Shown: positions 25,254 to 37,080, numbered from the stretch's first letter. The stretch: DNA of 64,000 bases from Diphasiastrum complanatum (GCA_029204225.1 CM055110.1:35613239-35677238), one strand, 5' to 3'. Notes: generated from the sequence alone by a model not told the origin. Translations and numbers: made by a program.

Positions 25254-25919
25254 ATGGCAACCTCAATTGGAGTCGTGTTGGAAGCCAATGATAGGCTTAC
25301 CTCAAGTAACTATTCATTATGGAAAGTGAGGATGGAGTCACTTCTTGAGATGAATGATGTTTTGGATATTGTTGTAGGTTTGGAGGAGAGACCAACAACA
25401 CAACAAGATCAATTGAGGTATGACAAGAGGGCCAAGAAGGCTCTACACATGATAAAGATGAATGTTACCAATGAACTTCTCAAGGAAGTTGGTAAGTGCA
25501 CATCATCTTTGGAAGCTTGGAAGTCATTGAAGAAGCCTTATGAATCCAAGTCTACTTCTAGGGTGTTGACTCTAAGAAGGCAAATCTTTTCTTGTTTGCA
25601 AAAGAATGAAGAAAGTCCAAGTACTTTTGTTTTGAGAATGAAAGCATTAAATGATGAGTTAGCTTGCATAGATGAAAGCATTAAAGAAGGAGAGCTTATT
25701 CAAGTGATTCTTAATGGCTTGTTGGATTCTCATGCTAACATTGTTCAAAGTATTGCTATTCAAAAGACTTTGCCAAGTTTGATGGATCTTCAAGAGATCT
25801 TGATCAATGAGGAATATAGGCTTCAAGCAAGAGGTGGATCTACATCGACACTTCAAGAGGATGCTATGTTCACAAAGGGCAAATTCAAGGGCAAAACCAA
25901 AAGCAAGCAAGTGGTCTAA
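25254..25919 (+). pseudogene. Cop2 gag
   Basis: Starts at ATG 25,254 (MATSIGVVLEANDRLTSSNY), with the UBN2-type capsid through ELIQVILNGLLDSHANIVQS to a Lys-rich tail and TAA at 25,917. It is homologous to Cop1 gag (same ...NGL.....ANLVQSFAIQ block). The leader 24,666-25,253 has no ORF. Confidence 0.88.
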
Positions 25920-25959
25920 AGGGCAAGATCAAGTGGCAAAAAGAAGGATAGATCAAAGC

Positions 25960-26732
25960 TCAAATGCTTCTATTGTGGCATCAAATGACACTTTGCAAGT
26001 GAGTGCTACAAGAAGAAGAGAGATCAAGGAGACAAGCAAGGTAATATTACTCTTGATGAGGATGGTTTGGATGTGCAAGATGCAAATGATGATGCTTTTG
26101 TGATGTCTTCATGTATGCTTGCTAATGATGGAGATCTAGATCCTTGGTGGATTGATAGTGGAGCAAGTTCACACATGACCTTTCACAAAGAGTACTTCAC
26201 TTCTTTATTGGCATATGGAGATAACAAGAGGGTGATCTACACGGCCAATGATGGTGAGTGTGCAATCAAAGGGATTGGCACAATTCCTATTTCCCTCTCT
26301 ACAAATAGGAATGTTCATTTGGAGGATGTCTTGTTTATTCCATCTATTACCAAGAATTTGCTTAGTGTGAGTCAAATGCTAAGTAAGGGCCTCAAGGTGG
26401 AGTTTGATGGAGATGCTTGTCTGATCAAAAGGAAGGATGTCTTGATTGGAAAAGGTAAAAGGCAAGGGAAGTTGTTCAAACTTGATGCTTGTGTTATTGC
26501 TAACCAAGTTGGATGTGTTGCAAGGGAGCAAATTTCTATTCAAGAGGTTTGGCACAAAAGGATGGGACACCTCAACTTCAAGTCATTGGAGGTAATGGCA
26601 AGGAAGAAGGTTGTGATTGGTCTTCCAAGTTCCTTAAGTAATGACAAGCATGTTTGTGAGTCTTGTGCTTTGTCTAAGTCACATAGACTACCTTATACTA
26701 GATCTATTTCTAGATCTACAAAGCCTTTTTAA
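25960..26732 (+). pseudogene. Cop2 zinc knuckle, protease, integrase N-terminal region
   Basis: The zinc knuckle CFYCGIK-HFASEC carries TGA in place of the usual Gly (near 25,986). The protease motif WWIDSGASSHMT has its Asp at about 26,154. The pre-integrase HHCC region is HKRMGHLN...CESCALSK. The segment ends at TAA 26,730, directly before LVHSDI of the integrase core. Confidence 0.88.
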
Positions 26733-27650
26733 CTTGTACATTCAGATATTCATGGATTTATTACAATTAGCAATAGTGGAGCTAAGATGTATGTAACATT
26801 CATTGATGATTTTAGTAGATTTTGTTGGATCTATCTACTAAAGAGCAAGGATGAAGTGTATGATGTCTTTGTCAAGTTCAAGAATGCAAGGGAGAACCAA
26901 TTCTCCACAAAGGTCAAGTGCTTGAGAGGTGACAATGGTGGTGAGTACATATCTAACAAGTTCAAGGCCTTTTGTGATGAGCATGGGATCAAGAGGGAGT
27001 ATACAACATCAAGGACCCCACAACAAAATGGAGTGGCTGAAAGGAAGAATAGAACTTTATGTGAAAGTTCTAAAGCTATGAGGCTAAGTGCTAATCTTGA
27101 CAAACCATTTTGGGATCAAGCTTTGTTGTGTGCCAATTTCTTGTGCAATAGGTGGTCGAGTGCTATTTTGGATGGAAGGACACCTTTTAAGATGCTATTC
27201 AAGAGGAGGCCGAGTGTCAACTTTCTAAGAACCTTTGGATGCACATGCTATGTCAACATTACTCTTGATGATAGGACCAAGGAGGATCCATCTTCAAGAA
27301 GAGGTATTTCTGTTGGATATAGTGAGGTGAGTAAAGCCTACAAGGTTTACATTCCTTCTACTAACAAAGTGATTATTGGTAGAGATGTCATTTTTGATGA
27401 GGGAAACATTCCAAAGGTGTCTTCAAGCATGACTGATGGTAAAGTAGATGGATCTAACATTCTTGATGTTGATGAGAAGGATCCTACTTTGGATGGTGGT
27501 GATGATGGACCTTCATCAAGTCAAAAGCCAAGGAGAACATCAAGAGAAAGACAAGTACCTTCAAGGCTCACATATGATCAAAAGGGTAAGCAAGTAGTTT
27601 TTGGAAATTATGTTGCTTTCCTAACTCTTTGGATGAGCCTAAAAGTGTAG
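26733..27650 (+). pseudogene. Cop2 integrase core and C-terminal region
   Basis: The catalytic triad is visible: HSDIHG, RGDNGGEY and QNGVAERKNR. VFGCTCYVNI-like and GYSEVSKAYKVY segments, then the spacer RRTSRERQVPSRLTYDQ, precede the RT region. One upstream stop separates it from the protease; within the core there are no stops. Confidence 0.9.
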
Positions 27651-28784
27651 ATCAAGCAAGAAAAGAAGAGGAGTGGATCCAAGCAATGGATCTTGAGTAT
27701 CGATCTCTTATGAAGAGTGAAACATCTTTTGGAAGATCTTCTTGTGTACATGGAGCTATGCAAGTGGATGGATGTTATCTTGCTGTAAAATCAAGTAATG
27801 GATCTGGAAAACAAAGTTTGTTCAATGACTTTGATGGTCAAGTTGAAGATCAAGAGGTTGATCTCAAAGCACTTCAACTAGTCAAAAGGGAAGGTGACAA
27901 TTTGGAGCTAGTCAAGAGCATCAAAGGAGAGGTAATTGGCAAAGGTGTTATGGATCTGTTTTTACAGCATATTTAAGAATCAAGTGAGGTCAAAGGAGCA
28001 GCAAGGAAGTGTTGTTCAAGTTTACTTTACTTGTTCTATCTCATGTTTGAGCAATTTCATGTGGATGTGTGCAAATTGTCAAAATATGGTAAAACTAGCT
28101 ACATTGGTGAGCATTGTTTTGATGTTGGATTTGTACTAGCATTCTTGGCTGATTTTGCTGATGGAAATGAAGCTATTGGAGGTTCATTATGTCACTCATC
28201 CATGGCTAAGTTCTCAAGTGTTGAGCTACTTGGTGCCAATACTTGGAGATTGTCAATTTTTGGTGAATTCATGGTCATTTTCTTGTGTCAAGTAGGTCTT
28301 GGACTAGTGCAAACTACTTGGTTTATGGAGTCATGTGGTGCTGGATTTGCATCATTAATGTACTCACCTATTTATGGATTTTCAAGGTTTGATGGTTTCT
28401 TGTGGCAAGATGAAGATGGAGGCTCATTCATGGAGTATCATGGTGGATACAAGGCAACAAAGGACAAAGGAGGAGGAGACATGCAAGCAAAAGTTGATCA
28501 CTCACATTTATTGTTTGTTTACTGTATTTTTCTAGAGAGTTCAGAGTTGGAAGCATGGTAGAATCATCTCACTTACATTCTATTTGATTCTTCATGTCTA
28601 GTCACATTTTTGCATGTAAAATTGATGTAAGAAATAGTGAAGCATCCCAAGTGGACACTATTCTCTATATCAATTATGGTTGTTTCTATTTTGAGCATTA
28701 CATGATCATTGAAAGGAGATCTATTTTTAAAAAGAAGATCATTCTTATGATGGATCAAAGTTCTATTGGCAAAAACTATGCTAG
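27629..28784 (+). other. Unrecognised sequence replacing Cop2 RT
   Basis: The frame at 27,629 begins as copia RT (EEEWIQAMDLEYRSLMKS) but after about 20 residues becomes unrecognisable and ends at 27,976. A second ORF at 28,031-28,561 (176 residues) is mildly hydrophobic with Gly-rich and aromatic stretches and has no motif I know. None of the RT signatures (WIFK, LVAKGF, YVDD) occurs. About 28,565-28,784 is non-coding. RNase H resumes at about 28,785. Candidates are a captured host fragment or filler DNA. Confidence 0.6.
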
Positions 28785-29372
28785 GAGCATTGGAAGCTAG
28801 GAAGGCGAGTTTTGAGGTACATCATTGGAACTCGAGATTTTGGCATATTGTATGAGGGATCATCACCTAATCTTTTTGGATTTTCAGATTCGGACTATGC
28901 TGGAGATGTAATGGATAGGAAATCCATTAGTTCTTATTGTATTTTCATAGGTGATGGAGCTATATCATGGATGTCAAAGAAACAAGCCACTATCTCATTG
29001 TCATCTAGTGAGGCCGAGTACAAAGCTCTTACACATTGCACAAAGGAGATGGTATGGATCAAGAGGATGATCAAGGATCTTCACTTGCTGGATTTTTCAG
29101 AGAGTCCAATCATCTTTCATGACAATCAATCAGCCCAAAGAATGGCATCCAATCCTATCTTTCATGCTAGGAGCAAGCATATTGAGATACAATATCATTT
29201 TGTGAGGGAGCGAGTCATTGCAAAGGAGGTGGAGCTTCAACATGTGTCTTCAAGGGAATGTGTAGCTGATATCTTCACTAAAGCATTGGGAAAAGACTTG
29301 TTCATGAAGCATAGGACTTCACTTGGAGTATTATCAAAGTCTATGCTAAAACTAGTTGAAGAGGGAGTGTGA
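28785..29372 (+). pseudogene. Cop2 RNase H
   Basis: Opens EHWKLGRRVLRYIIGT, followed by FSDSDYAGD, SSSEAEYKAL, FHDNQSAQRMASNP and HARSKHIEIQYHFVRE, all standard copia RNase H blocks. It ends at the TGA overlapping the first bases of the 3' LTR. The domain itself has no stops; a TAG lies just before it. Confidence 0.9.
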
Positions 29373-30022
29373 AAGATTCAACTAGTTTCATCACACTTTG
29401 CAATATTTTCATATTTGGCATATTGAGGCCAAAACTTGTTTTAGACTTAGAGGTTGACTTTTCAAAGTTCATTAGTCTGAGTTTCATTTGAATAAACACT
29501 TTTTGAAAGTGTGGGAAAGATAGAATGTGAGTTTGAGTAGATTCAATTTGAATAAGTTGGGTACATTGAATCTAGACCCAAAATTGGTAGGGTTAGCATT
29601 TTGATGGGAAAGCCAAGTGGCCAAATAGGGTTTGAACCTGCTATAAAAGGATGTAACTCGTGGAGAGAGTCATCTTCTCTCTTCTCTATCTCATTTCATG
29701 CTTATACATGGTTCTCTTGGGTTCTACTATCCATTGGTGCACTATCTTGGTGATTGCTTGCAATTCTATGTGTAGAATGATCTATATTTGCTATTTTTGG
29801 ATCCACACGTGTGAAATACAGTAGCTTGCTGGTTTTGTACGGACAGCAACAGTACATAATCATTTCATTCAAGTTTGATCAAGTTCTATTAGTGTTTGCA
29901 TCTCAAATTGTGTGTAGATGCTGATTTTTCTACATTGGTGAAATTGGTAGTGTATTTCTCTTTCTAACCAAAGATCATTCAAGTAGATTGGATCTTAAGG
30001 ATCTGAAATCTTTCACAGTACA
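29369..30022 (+). mobile_element. Cop2 3' LTR and target duplication
   Basis: TGTGAAAG...TCTTTCACA, 649 bp, then GTACA. A purine tract GAAGAGGGAG lies just before it. Confidence 0.9.
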
Positions 30023-30723
30023 CACACCTTTCCTTTACGAAACAAAATCTTGTTTCGAATTAGGAAATCCGTTTCAGTCTTTCCCTGATTCGAGGAATCT
30101 TGCAACCCTGAATCAACCCCCGAAAGTACTTGTTGCCAATACTTTCCAAAAAAAGGATCGGACTCATATAGTCCTTGAAGAGACTGAAACAACTCCGGTT
30201 CCATAACAGTAAAACACAACTGATTAATCACCGGTAACCGACTCAAAGCATCCGCTAGAGTATTTTGACTTCCTTTACAATAACGTATAGAAAAGTCAAA
30301 GATTTGCATCAGCTCAGCCCATCTAGCTTGCCTCCCCTTTAAATCTGTAGCATCACAGAAATATCAAAGAGTCTGATGATCCGTCAAGACTTCAAATCTG
30401 GCTCCATACAAATAATGTCACCAAATTTTCAAGGATTGAACAATTGCAAACAGTTCCTTCTCATAGGTACAATACCTAGACTGAGCAAGATTGAGTTTCT
30501 TGCTTTCATAAGCCACAGGATGTCCATCTTGCATCAAAACAGCTCCAATAGCATAATCACTGGCATCGGTCCTAACCACAAAAGTCTTATTAGGATCGCC
30601 AATGATTAGTATTGGTGCCGAAGTGACACTTTTCTTAAGCAACTCAAAACAATTATTCATATCCTCCGTCCACACCACTAGTGGACTCTTAGCCCTCCGG
30701 CTTAGCTTCTTATAGCCTTTCAA
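30023..30723 (-). pseudogene. Gyp2 RNase H and linker
   Basis: Minus strand: ILIIGDPNKTFVVRTDASDY, GHPVAYESKKLNLAQSRY, YEKELFAIVQSLKIW with one stop, then FDFSIRYCKGSQNTLADALS, the connection to the integrase N-terminal domain. The upstream end (30,723) is joined to gag. Only the extreme C-terminal end of RT (the KGYKKLSRRAKSPLVVW region) is kept. Confidence 0.88.
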
Positions 30724-31289
30724 GGCTTGGGTAAGGGAATTTGTACCTTCGGCGGAATATCACTATAAAGTGGATTCAGGTACTCATGAAAATCTTGAAT
30801 AAACTGTTCCAAACCTTTATTCATGGTTAGATGACTCAACTTTTGGAAGTGTTCATAGTCATCTAAAAGTGGTAGAAAATAATCCCTAAAAAGCTTGCAA
30901 AATTCATCCCATGTACAAGGTTGATTGCCCTTTGCAACTAAGTCATCCCACCAAACTAAGGCTCTTCCTTCAAAGAACATAGTGACAGTGGATAACTTCT
31001 CAGATTCAGGGAATCGGTTCATGGCAAAGTATTTGTTCCAAACATTCAGCCAAGAACTTACCACTTGTAAGTTCCTATCCTTCTTCTCCCCCTTAAACAC
31101 TTTTACGGGAGGTGGAACTACATGTTTCTTCTGATTGGCTAACCTAGACTCTAAGTCTTGGTTTCTTTGATTAGTTTCAAGAAGTCGCTTATTAGTGGTT
31201 TGAATTTGTTGGTATAATAGTTCAAGAGCTTGTGCCACATTGGATGGGTTTGATAGATCAAATGTTGGGTTTTCATTGGTTTGATCCAT
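30720..31289 (-). pseudogene. Gyp2 gag
   Basis: ATG at 31,289 gives MDQTNENPTFDLSNPSN, a coiled-coil-like Gln-rich segment, then the capsid blocks VKVFKGEKKDRNLQ, SWLNVWNKYF, RALVWWDDLVAKG and LFRDYFLPLL. It stops at 30,720 just after the capsid and overlaps the RNase H frame, so the zinc knuckle, protease and RT are deleted. Confidence 0.88.
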
Positions 31290-32298
31290 TGGGGTTGCTT
31301 GTGTGTTTTCCTATTATGCAAATACAACAACAAGTGCTCAGGTTAGAATGATAAAAATGCTTCAATTGTTACATCCAATGCAAATAAAAAGCATTTACTT
31401 CTAATCATTCAATCTTATTGTTTGTAAGCTCAATCCAAGCCTACTATTTGCAAGCTTAATCCAAGCTTAAGAGGAAAACAACAACAAGTTACATTTGCCT
31501 TAATCAAAAGCAAAAATGAAAACCAAATCTTTATGTAAACTTCAATCAACTAATCCAAGCTAATGTTTACATAAAGTTTTCATTCCATTCCCATTCCAAT
31601 TCTATTTGTCATTTCAAAAGCAACCAAAGTTTTCACATTTCTCACTATTCTAGATTTCCAAAACCAAGAAACTAGTGTCTAGAAATGGATAACTAATGAA
31701 GCTTTATGAAAACTTTAATTTTCAGATTTACAGGTCTGAAAATCAAAACTTCAAAATGACAAAAAACAGAATTTCAAAACTTGTTTTATGCACAAAGTTA
31801 CACTACCATTCCCTTCCTACATTGTCATCTTCATGAAACTAGGAGATAGAAAGGTGTAACTAATGAAGTTTGAATGAAAACTTCACTTTTCAGATTTACA
31901 GGTCTGAAAAACAGAACTTCAAACACTTCATTTATGCAAAAAAAACACTAGTTTTGATCAAAACACATAGCTAGAATCAATCTTTTTGCCAAAAAAAAGT
32001 TTGTGTATGTAGAGGAAGACTTCCTCTACCTATCCCACAAATCTTTTTCAGAAGTTTTAAAAACCCAAAGCCCACTTTAAAACTTCTCTAACATTATAAA
32101 AAATCAGCCCCTAAACAATTCTATAAGCATCACTACTCTCTTGCAAAGAGAACTAGATTCATTGGGTACTTCAACTACAAGCTTCCTACAACTAGAAAAG
32201 CCTATAATCTTCCCAAAAAAAAAAAAAATAGTTGGTGATCTTAATAGAACTTGAAGAAGGTTAGAAAGGTTACCATCCTTTGTCTAGCTCTGATACCA
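31290..32298 (-). other. Gyp2 leader with ~168-bp repeat and PBS
   Basis: No ORF. A segment containing TTTTCAGATTTACAGGTCTG occurs around 31,720 and again around 31,888, so about 168 bp of the leader is duplicated. The PBS on the minus strand is TGGTATCAGAGC (32,287-32,298), one base from the LTR. Confidence 0.7.
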
Positions 32299-32299
32299 C

Positions 32300-33386
32300 T
32301 TTTACAAGTAGAGGTGAGGAAGTCTTCCAAATCCAAGGTAGAGCCTCCAAATGTCCTCCAAGCAACCTGCAAGCTTCAAGATGCTTCCCAACTCCAAGCT
32401 AGGATGCCTCCACCTGCAAGTAAGGATCTGCAAGCCTCCAAGGATCTCTCCTCCACCCTAAACCCTACTCTTTAAACACAAAGATAGATAACAAGCTGGT
32501 CTCAAGTATTCACCACCCAACCATAGCTAGATCCAAGCTCCAAGCAAGACCTATCTAGCACCCCTTGCTAACCATAAACAAATCACAAGCATACCACAAC
32601 ACTCCATAGCATACTCAAGATCCAATCCCTACTTATGTCCCATACCATAAGCAAGATCCAAACCTCAAGCATGCTACCACAAGAAAGCACTCTACACACT
32701 AGTAGCAACACTAGAGCATAAGCCAAGCAAACAAGAGAGATCTGCCACCCCCCCCCCCCACAATGGGCGCCCTACTACCCTCATATAGATGGCCCATGGA
32801 CCCCTCCAATGCACTATGGAGTTCCATGCTCATCCAATGAGAGAGAGAGAAGCCTAGGGGAGTTAAAGAATCTCCAAGAGCCCCCATAGGCTTATGGAAT
32901 GTCAAGAGACTCCTTCCATAATCTATGACTCTTTGAATGCCTTTCTTGTGGGAGTTGGGAACTCAATGGACACTTTAGAAGGGCGCCCTCCTACTAGGTC
33001 TCATTGCCCAAGTTGTGCAAGTATACTTTGGTCCTAGACCAATAAAGTGATATGGTTCAAGGTTGAGGCCCAAGGTTTAGAAAAATAGTCATCCAATGAC
33101 TTTCTAACACCTCACTAGGTTCCATACCTCCATCCAAGGCATAGACACCTACCTGTCCTTAATCAAGGACACTAGTACCTTAATCTAAGACACCTACCCT
33201 TAATAGTAAGGGTATCTCTTATCCAAGGGTCACGTGACCCCATACCTCCAACTAAGGTATAGTCACTTGTCTGCCCTTATCCAAGGGCACATACCCTTAA
33301 TCCTAAGGGTACCTTGCCATATAGCCCCCAACACTAAATGGACTATTAGGGGTCTGAAGTACTGCTAGTTACATAGGTATGTAACA
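32300..33386 (-). mobile_element. Gyp2 5' LTR
   Basis: 1087 bp, near-identical to 21,584-22,675, with a shorter C-run (about 32,748-32,759). Like the other copy it ends AA on the minus strand. Confidence 0.9.
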
Positions 33387-34359
33387 AGGAAGATCTTGAG
33401 GATCAGCCTCAAAGCATGAGAGTTCCAAGGGAGTCCTCAATGACAATGGCCGAGTCATCCTAATTGCATGCAAATTATCCATTCAAGTGTGCATCTTGCA
33501 AGGGTTGTGAGCATTGGAGAGTCTACTATCTTTGATTACTTTTTGAAAAGTATTAGTGGACATGCGCTGACTTGTTTCTTACCTTTAAGATTCATGGTGT
33601 TTATTACTTTCTACATTTGTTGTTGATAAAGCAATTCATTGGATAACTATTTTTGTAATAGTTTGAATAGAGTCATAAAAGATGAAACATCATTTGCTTT
33701 GGAAATCTTTCTGTCCACATGCTTTGTGCATGATCATTCCAATGTAAGGACCAAAGATTATCCTATTTTAATGATAGGAATAATGGTAGTGTTTTGCTCT
33801 TCAAGTAGAGATTGTAGAATCTACTTGTTTTCCATCAAAGAAGTTGCCAATGGTGGAAATGTGATCTTTCAAGAGTGGAAGATTTGTAAACTTGAAGGAG
33901 TAGCTTTGGACCAACACCTTATTCAATTCATTGAAGGTTTGGAGTCAATTCAAGTGGAGGAGCAAGCTCAAGATCCGAGGACTCCAAGAAGAACCTTGAG
34001 TATCAAGATGGAGCCATCTAGGCTCAATCATATGGATCAAGCAAGGCAAGTTGTCTTTGGCAACATTATGTATGCACTTAATAGTTTTATTGATGTATCT
34101 TCAAGTGCACAAAATGCCTTGGAATCCATGTCTTGGCATGACGTATAGTTTTTGAAATGTGCTACATGTATATAGACACATTTGTGGAACATCTTGTAAG
34201 GGATCCTTTAAGAGATGGTGAAAGATCCTTCATGGACATCATTCTCTATTGGAGTCTCAAAAGTTTCTTGTCTGTAGCTGCATTTTTTAGACACTTCTAA
34301 AAGCTTTCATTCATCTATCAAGAGAGTTGTAAATAGATCAAGCTAAATTTGAGGAGGAG
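33387..34359 (+). pseudogene. Cop1 3' coding remnant and PPT
   Basis: After the AGGAA duplication, the frame interrupted at 21,584 continues briefly (EDLEDQPQSM). A frame at 33,639-34,148 carries worn copies of the integrase C-terminal and spacer blocks: CRIYLFSIKEVANGGNVIFQ and RRTLSIKMEPSRLNHMDQAR, matching RRTSRERQVPSRLTYDQ of Cop2. RT and RNase H are absent. The purine tract GAGGAGGAG at 34,351-34,359 is the PPT. Confidence 0.75.
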
Positions 34360-35060
34360 TGTGAAGAATTGCCAAAAATTGGCAAATCTAGCTTGATCAA
34401 AAACTATGTAGTATAATGTAGATTTTGTACATAAGTGGATTCCACACATGTATGGCCAAAATGCCACGTGGCAACCCACTCCTAATATAGGTTAGGTCAA
34501 GTCAAGAGAGTTGGTCATGTCTATTTGGTGGTCATCCCTACTTTATAGGACCTACACCTAAGTTAAAGGTGAAAATTTGACCAACTAGCTACCTACCAAG
34601 CATAACTCTAGGATCTAGGCTAGGGTTTCATTTTAGAGCAAGAAGGGTGAGTTAACTTCCTTATTACATGCTGGAAATCCACCTAACTTCAAGAAGGAAG
34701 TCGAATTTGCTATGTATTCCAAGCTCCCATAGTGAGAAGATAGAAAATTTTTGGAGCTCATTGGCAATCTCAAGCTAGTTCACTATGTACATTGAGTTTT
34801 TGTGATCCAAATGCAACCAAATCAATTTCTACTTGTTTCTCAGGTTGAAGGTTGTACTAAAGCCTTTAGTACACACGTGTGGGCTCGGATTTCAATGTTT
34901 ATCAATGCTTTTGATTGTTAATGCCTGTTGTTTGTCAAATTGCCAATCTAGATCAACTTTTTTGTGTCTAGTTTTTTGATAGATTGTTAAGCAAGCATCC
35001 AATCACTCTTGTGGATCTTCTGTAGATCCATTTATGGTCCTAAAGTACACTACTTTCACA
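34360..35060 (+). mobile_element. Cop1 3' LTR
   Basis: 701 bp. It differs from the 5' copy by a 9-bp insertion near 34,420 and scattered substitutions. It ends TTTCACA, then CGGGCGGCTGG. Confidence 0.9.
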
Positions 35061-35105
35061 CGGGCGGCTGGAGGTCAAAGGTGGCAGAGAATGTGCTAGT
35101 ATGAA

Positions 35106-35107
35106 AT

Positions 35108-35138
<31 letters not shown>

Positions 35139-35151
35139 CGCGTGCGCACGC
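35106..35151. repeat. (TG)n-(CG)n alternating purine-pyrimidine tract
   Basis: About 46 bp of strict purine-pyrimidine alternation: TG repeats to 35,130, CG repeats to 35,142, then GTGCGCACGC. This is a textbook Z-DNA-prone composition. Confidence 0.85.
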
Positions 35152-35615
35152 TAGGGTTTAGGTGTGTGTGTGTTAGGCTTTAGACATTAATCATTAGGGT
35201 TAGGCATTAGGCATAAGACATTAGGCTTTAGGAATTAGGCATTAGAGTTAGGTTGTAGACATTAATCATTTGGGTTAGGCTTTAGGCCTTAATCATTAGG
35301 GTTAGGCTTTAGGCATTAGGCATTAGGCTTTAGACATTATGCTTTAAGTTTAGGCTTTAAAAATGTGTGTGTGTGTGTGTGTTAGTTAGGCTTTAGACAT
35401 AAATCATTAGGGTTAAGCTTTAGGCATTAGACATTGGGCTTTGGGCTTTAGGCCTTAGAAATAGATAATTAGGAATAGGCTGTAACTTTAGGGTTTAGGC
35501 TTAGGGTGTGTGTGTGTGTGTGTGTTAGGGTTAGGCTTTAGGCATCAGGCACAAGATTTTAGGCTTTAGGCATTAGGCATTAGGGTTAGGCTTTAGGTAT
35601 TAGCCATGTTCTTAA
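35152..35615 (+). repeat. TTAGGC/TTAGGG-like degenerate array with (GT)n tracts
   Basis: Plus-strand words TTAGGGTTAGGC, TTTAGGCATTAGGC and TTTAGACATTA recur throughout, interrupted by GT runs at about 35,365-35,382 and 35,507-35,525. It resembles a worn interstitial telomere-like array but the unit is not a clean TTTAGGG. Confidence 0.6.
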
Positions 35616-36039
35616 AATGTTACCCCCTTGTAAACCTTTACCCCCCTCTCACCTAGACCTATTTCTTGTATGTCCCCCCTCCCCATAAAACCAATACATG
35701 CAACCTCGTCTCTCACTGCAGCTCTAGATTACTCAACTCTTCAGGACGTTGGGACACGCGGCTATCCCATAGATTCCATAGCTGCAAACTTCAATTGGGT
35801 GAATATGATGGCAATTGATTATCATGCAAGTTGGGAGCCAAACACAATTGGAGCACACACAACTCTATTTCATCTAAAAGGCCCCATGTACTAACCCTAA
35901 TCCTAAGTTTCCATGCTTTCTCCCTAACTTGTCTTCATCCCCCCCATTCTCCCTTCTATTTGCATGCTCCATATAGATTCTTCCACCCTCTTACATATCA
36001 ATTGGCTTGAATGGGCTCATGAAATTCTCTTCAAGTTTA
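35616..36039. other. No recognisable gene
   Basis: A 74-residue ORF at 35,670-35,894 has no family I recognise. C-rich short runs flank it. Confidence 0.4.
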
Positions 36040-36245
36040 GACTTGTACAACAGGTTCGTACCACATACAGTACAGCAGGATCGTACTGTGTTGTATAGAT
36101 GGGCCGTACATCAAAATTGTACCGTACCGTACAAGGTTTTAGGACTTGTTGTACCATACAACAGTTTTGTAATGTACGTATTGTACGACAGGTGCACCCA
36201 ACATGTGTTGTAAAGTAGGTTCGTACAATATGGAGATACAACACA
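36040..36245. repeat. Cluster of GTAC-centred words
   Basis: TTGTAC, CGTACA, CGTACC and GTACCGTACCGTAC recur about every 10-25 bp, giving many short inverted repeats. No coding signal. Confidence 0.4.
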
Positions 36246-36408
36246 ATGTCCTACAATATAGCACAGTTGACAGGCAATTTGAACCTGGATCTTTCTCTAG
36301 CCTTCAAAACTTGGATCTTTCTGAAGTTTATGAGGTATACTCAGTTAGACTCAACAATGTACGTGATTGCTGCAGAAGTTTAAGGTTCTTATCTAAGGGG
36401 TGTGTGTG

Positions 36409-37080
<672 letters not shown>

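Larger units (their letters stand above)
24004..30017 (+). mobile_element. Cop2: copia element inserted in Gyp2
   Basis: LTRs at 24,004-24,653 and 29,369-30,017 are flanked by GTACA (23,999-24,003 and 30,018-30,022), a clear 5-bp target duplication. Gag, protease, integrase and RNase H are present in order. The RT region is replaced by unrecognised sequence. The two LTRs differ by only a few percent by eye, so this is a relatively recent insertion. Confidence 0.93.
21584..33386 (-). mobile_element. Gyp2: gypsy element inserted in Cop1
   Basis: The LTRs at 21,584-22,675 and 32,300-33,386 are flanked by the direct repeat AGGAA (21,579-21,583 and 33,387-33,391). On the minus strand the order is LTR, PBS, leader, gag, RNase H, integrase, chromodomain, PPT, LTR. 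Gag is fused straight to RNase H, so the protease and nearly all RT are deleted. Cop2 is inserted between RNase H and integrase. Confidence 0.92.
19319..35060 (+). mobile_element. Cop1: copia element, host of nested insertions
   Basis: LTRs at 19,319-20,010 and 34,360-35,060 (TGTGAAG...TTTCACA) bracket gag and protease on the left and remnants of the integrase C-terminal region on the right. Gyp2 sits between them. After removing Gyp2 the element is only about 3.9 kb and lacks the integrase core, RT and RNase H. The flanking 5-mers (AAGTA and CGGGC) do not match, so no target duplication is visible. Confidence 0.88.

Noticed and set aside
35152-35615. True interstitial telomere
   Set aside because: Units are too irregular (TTAGGC, TTAGGG, TTAGAC mixed with GT runs) to call a TTTAGGG tract; kept only as a telomere-like array.
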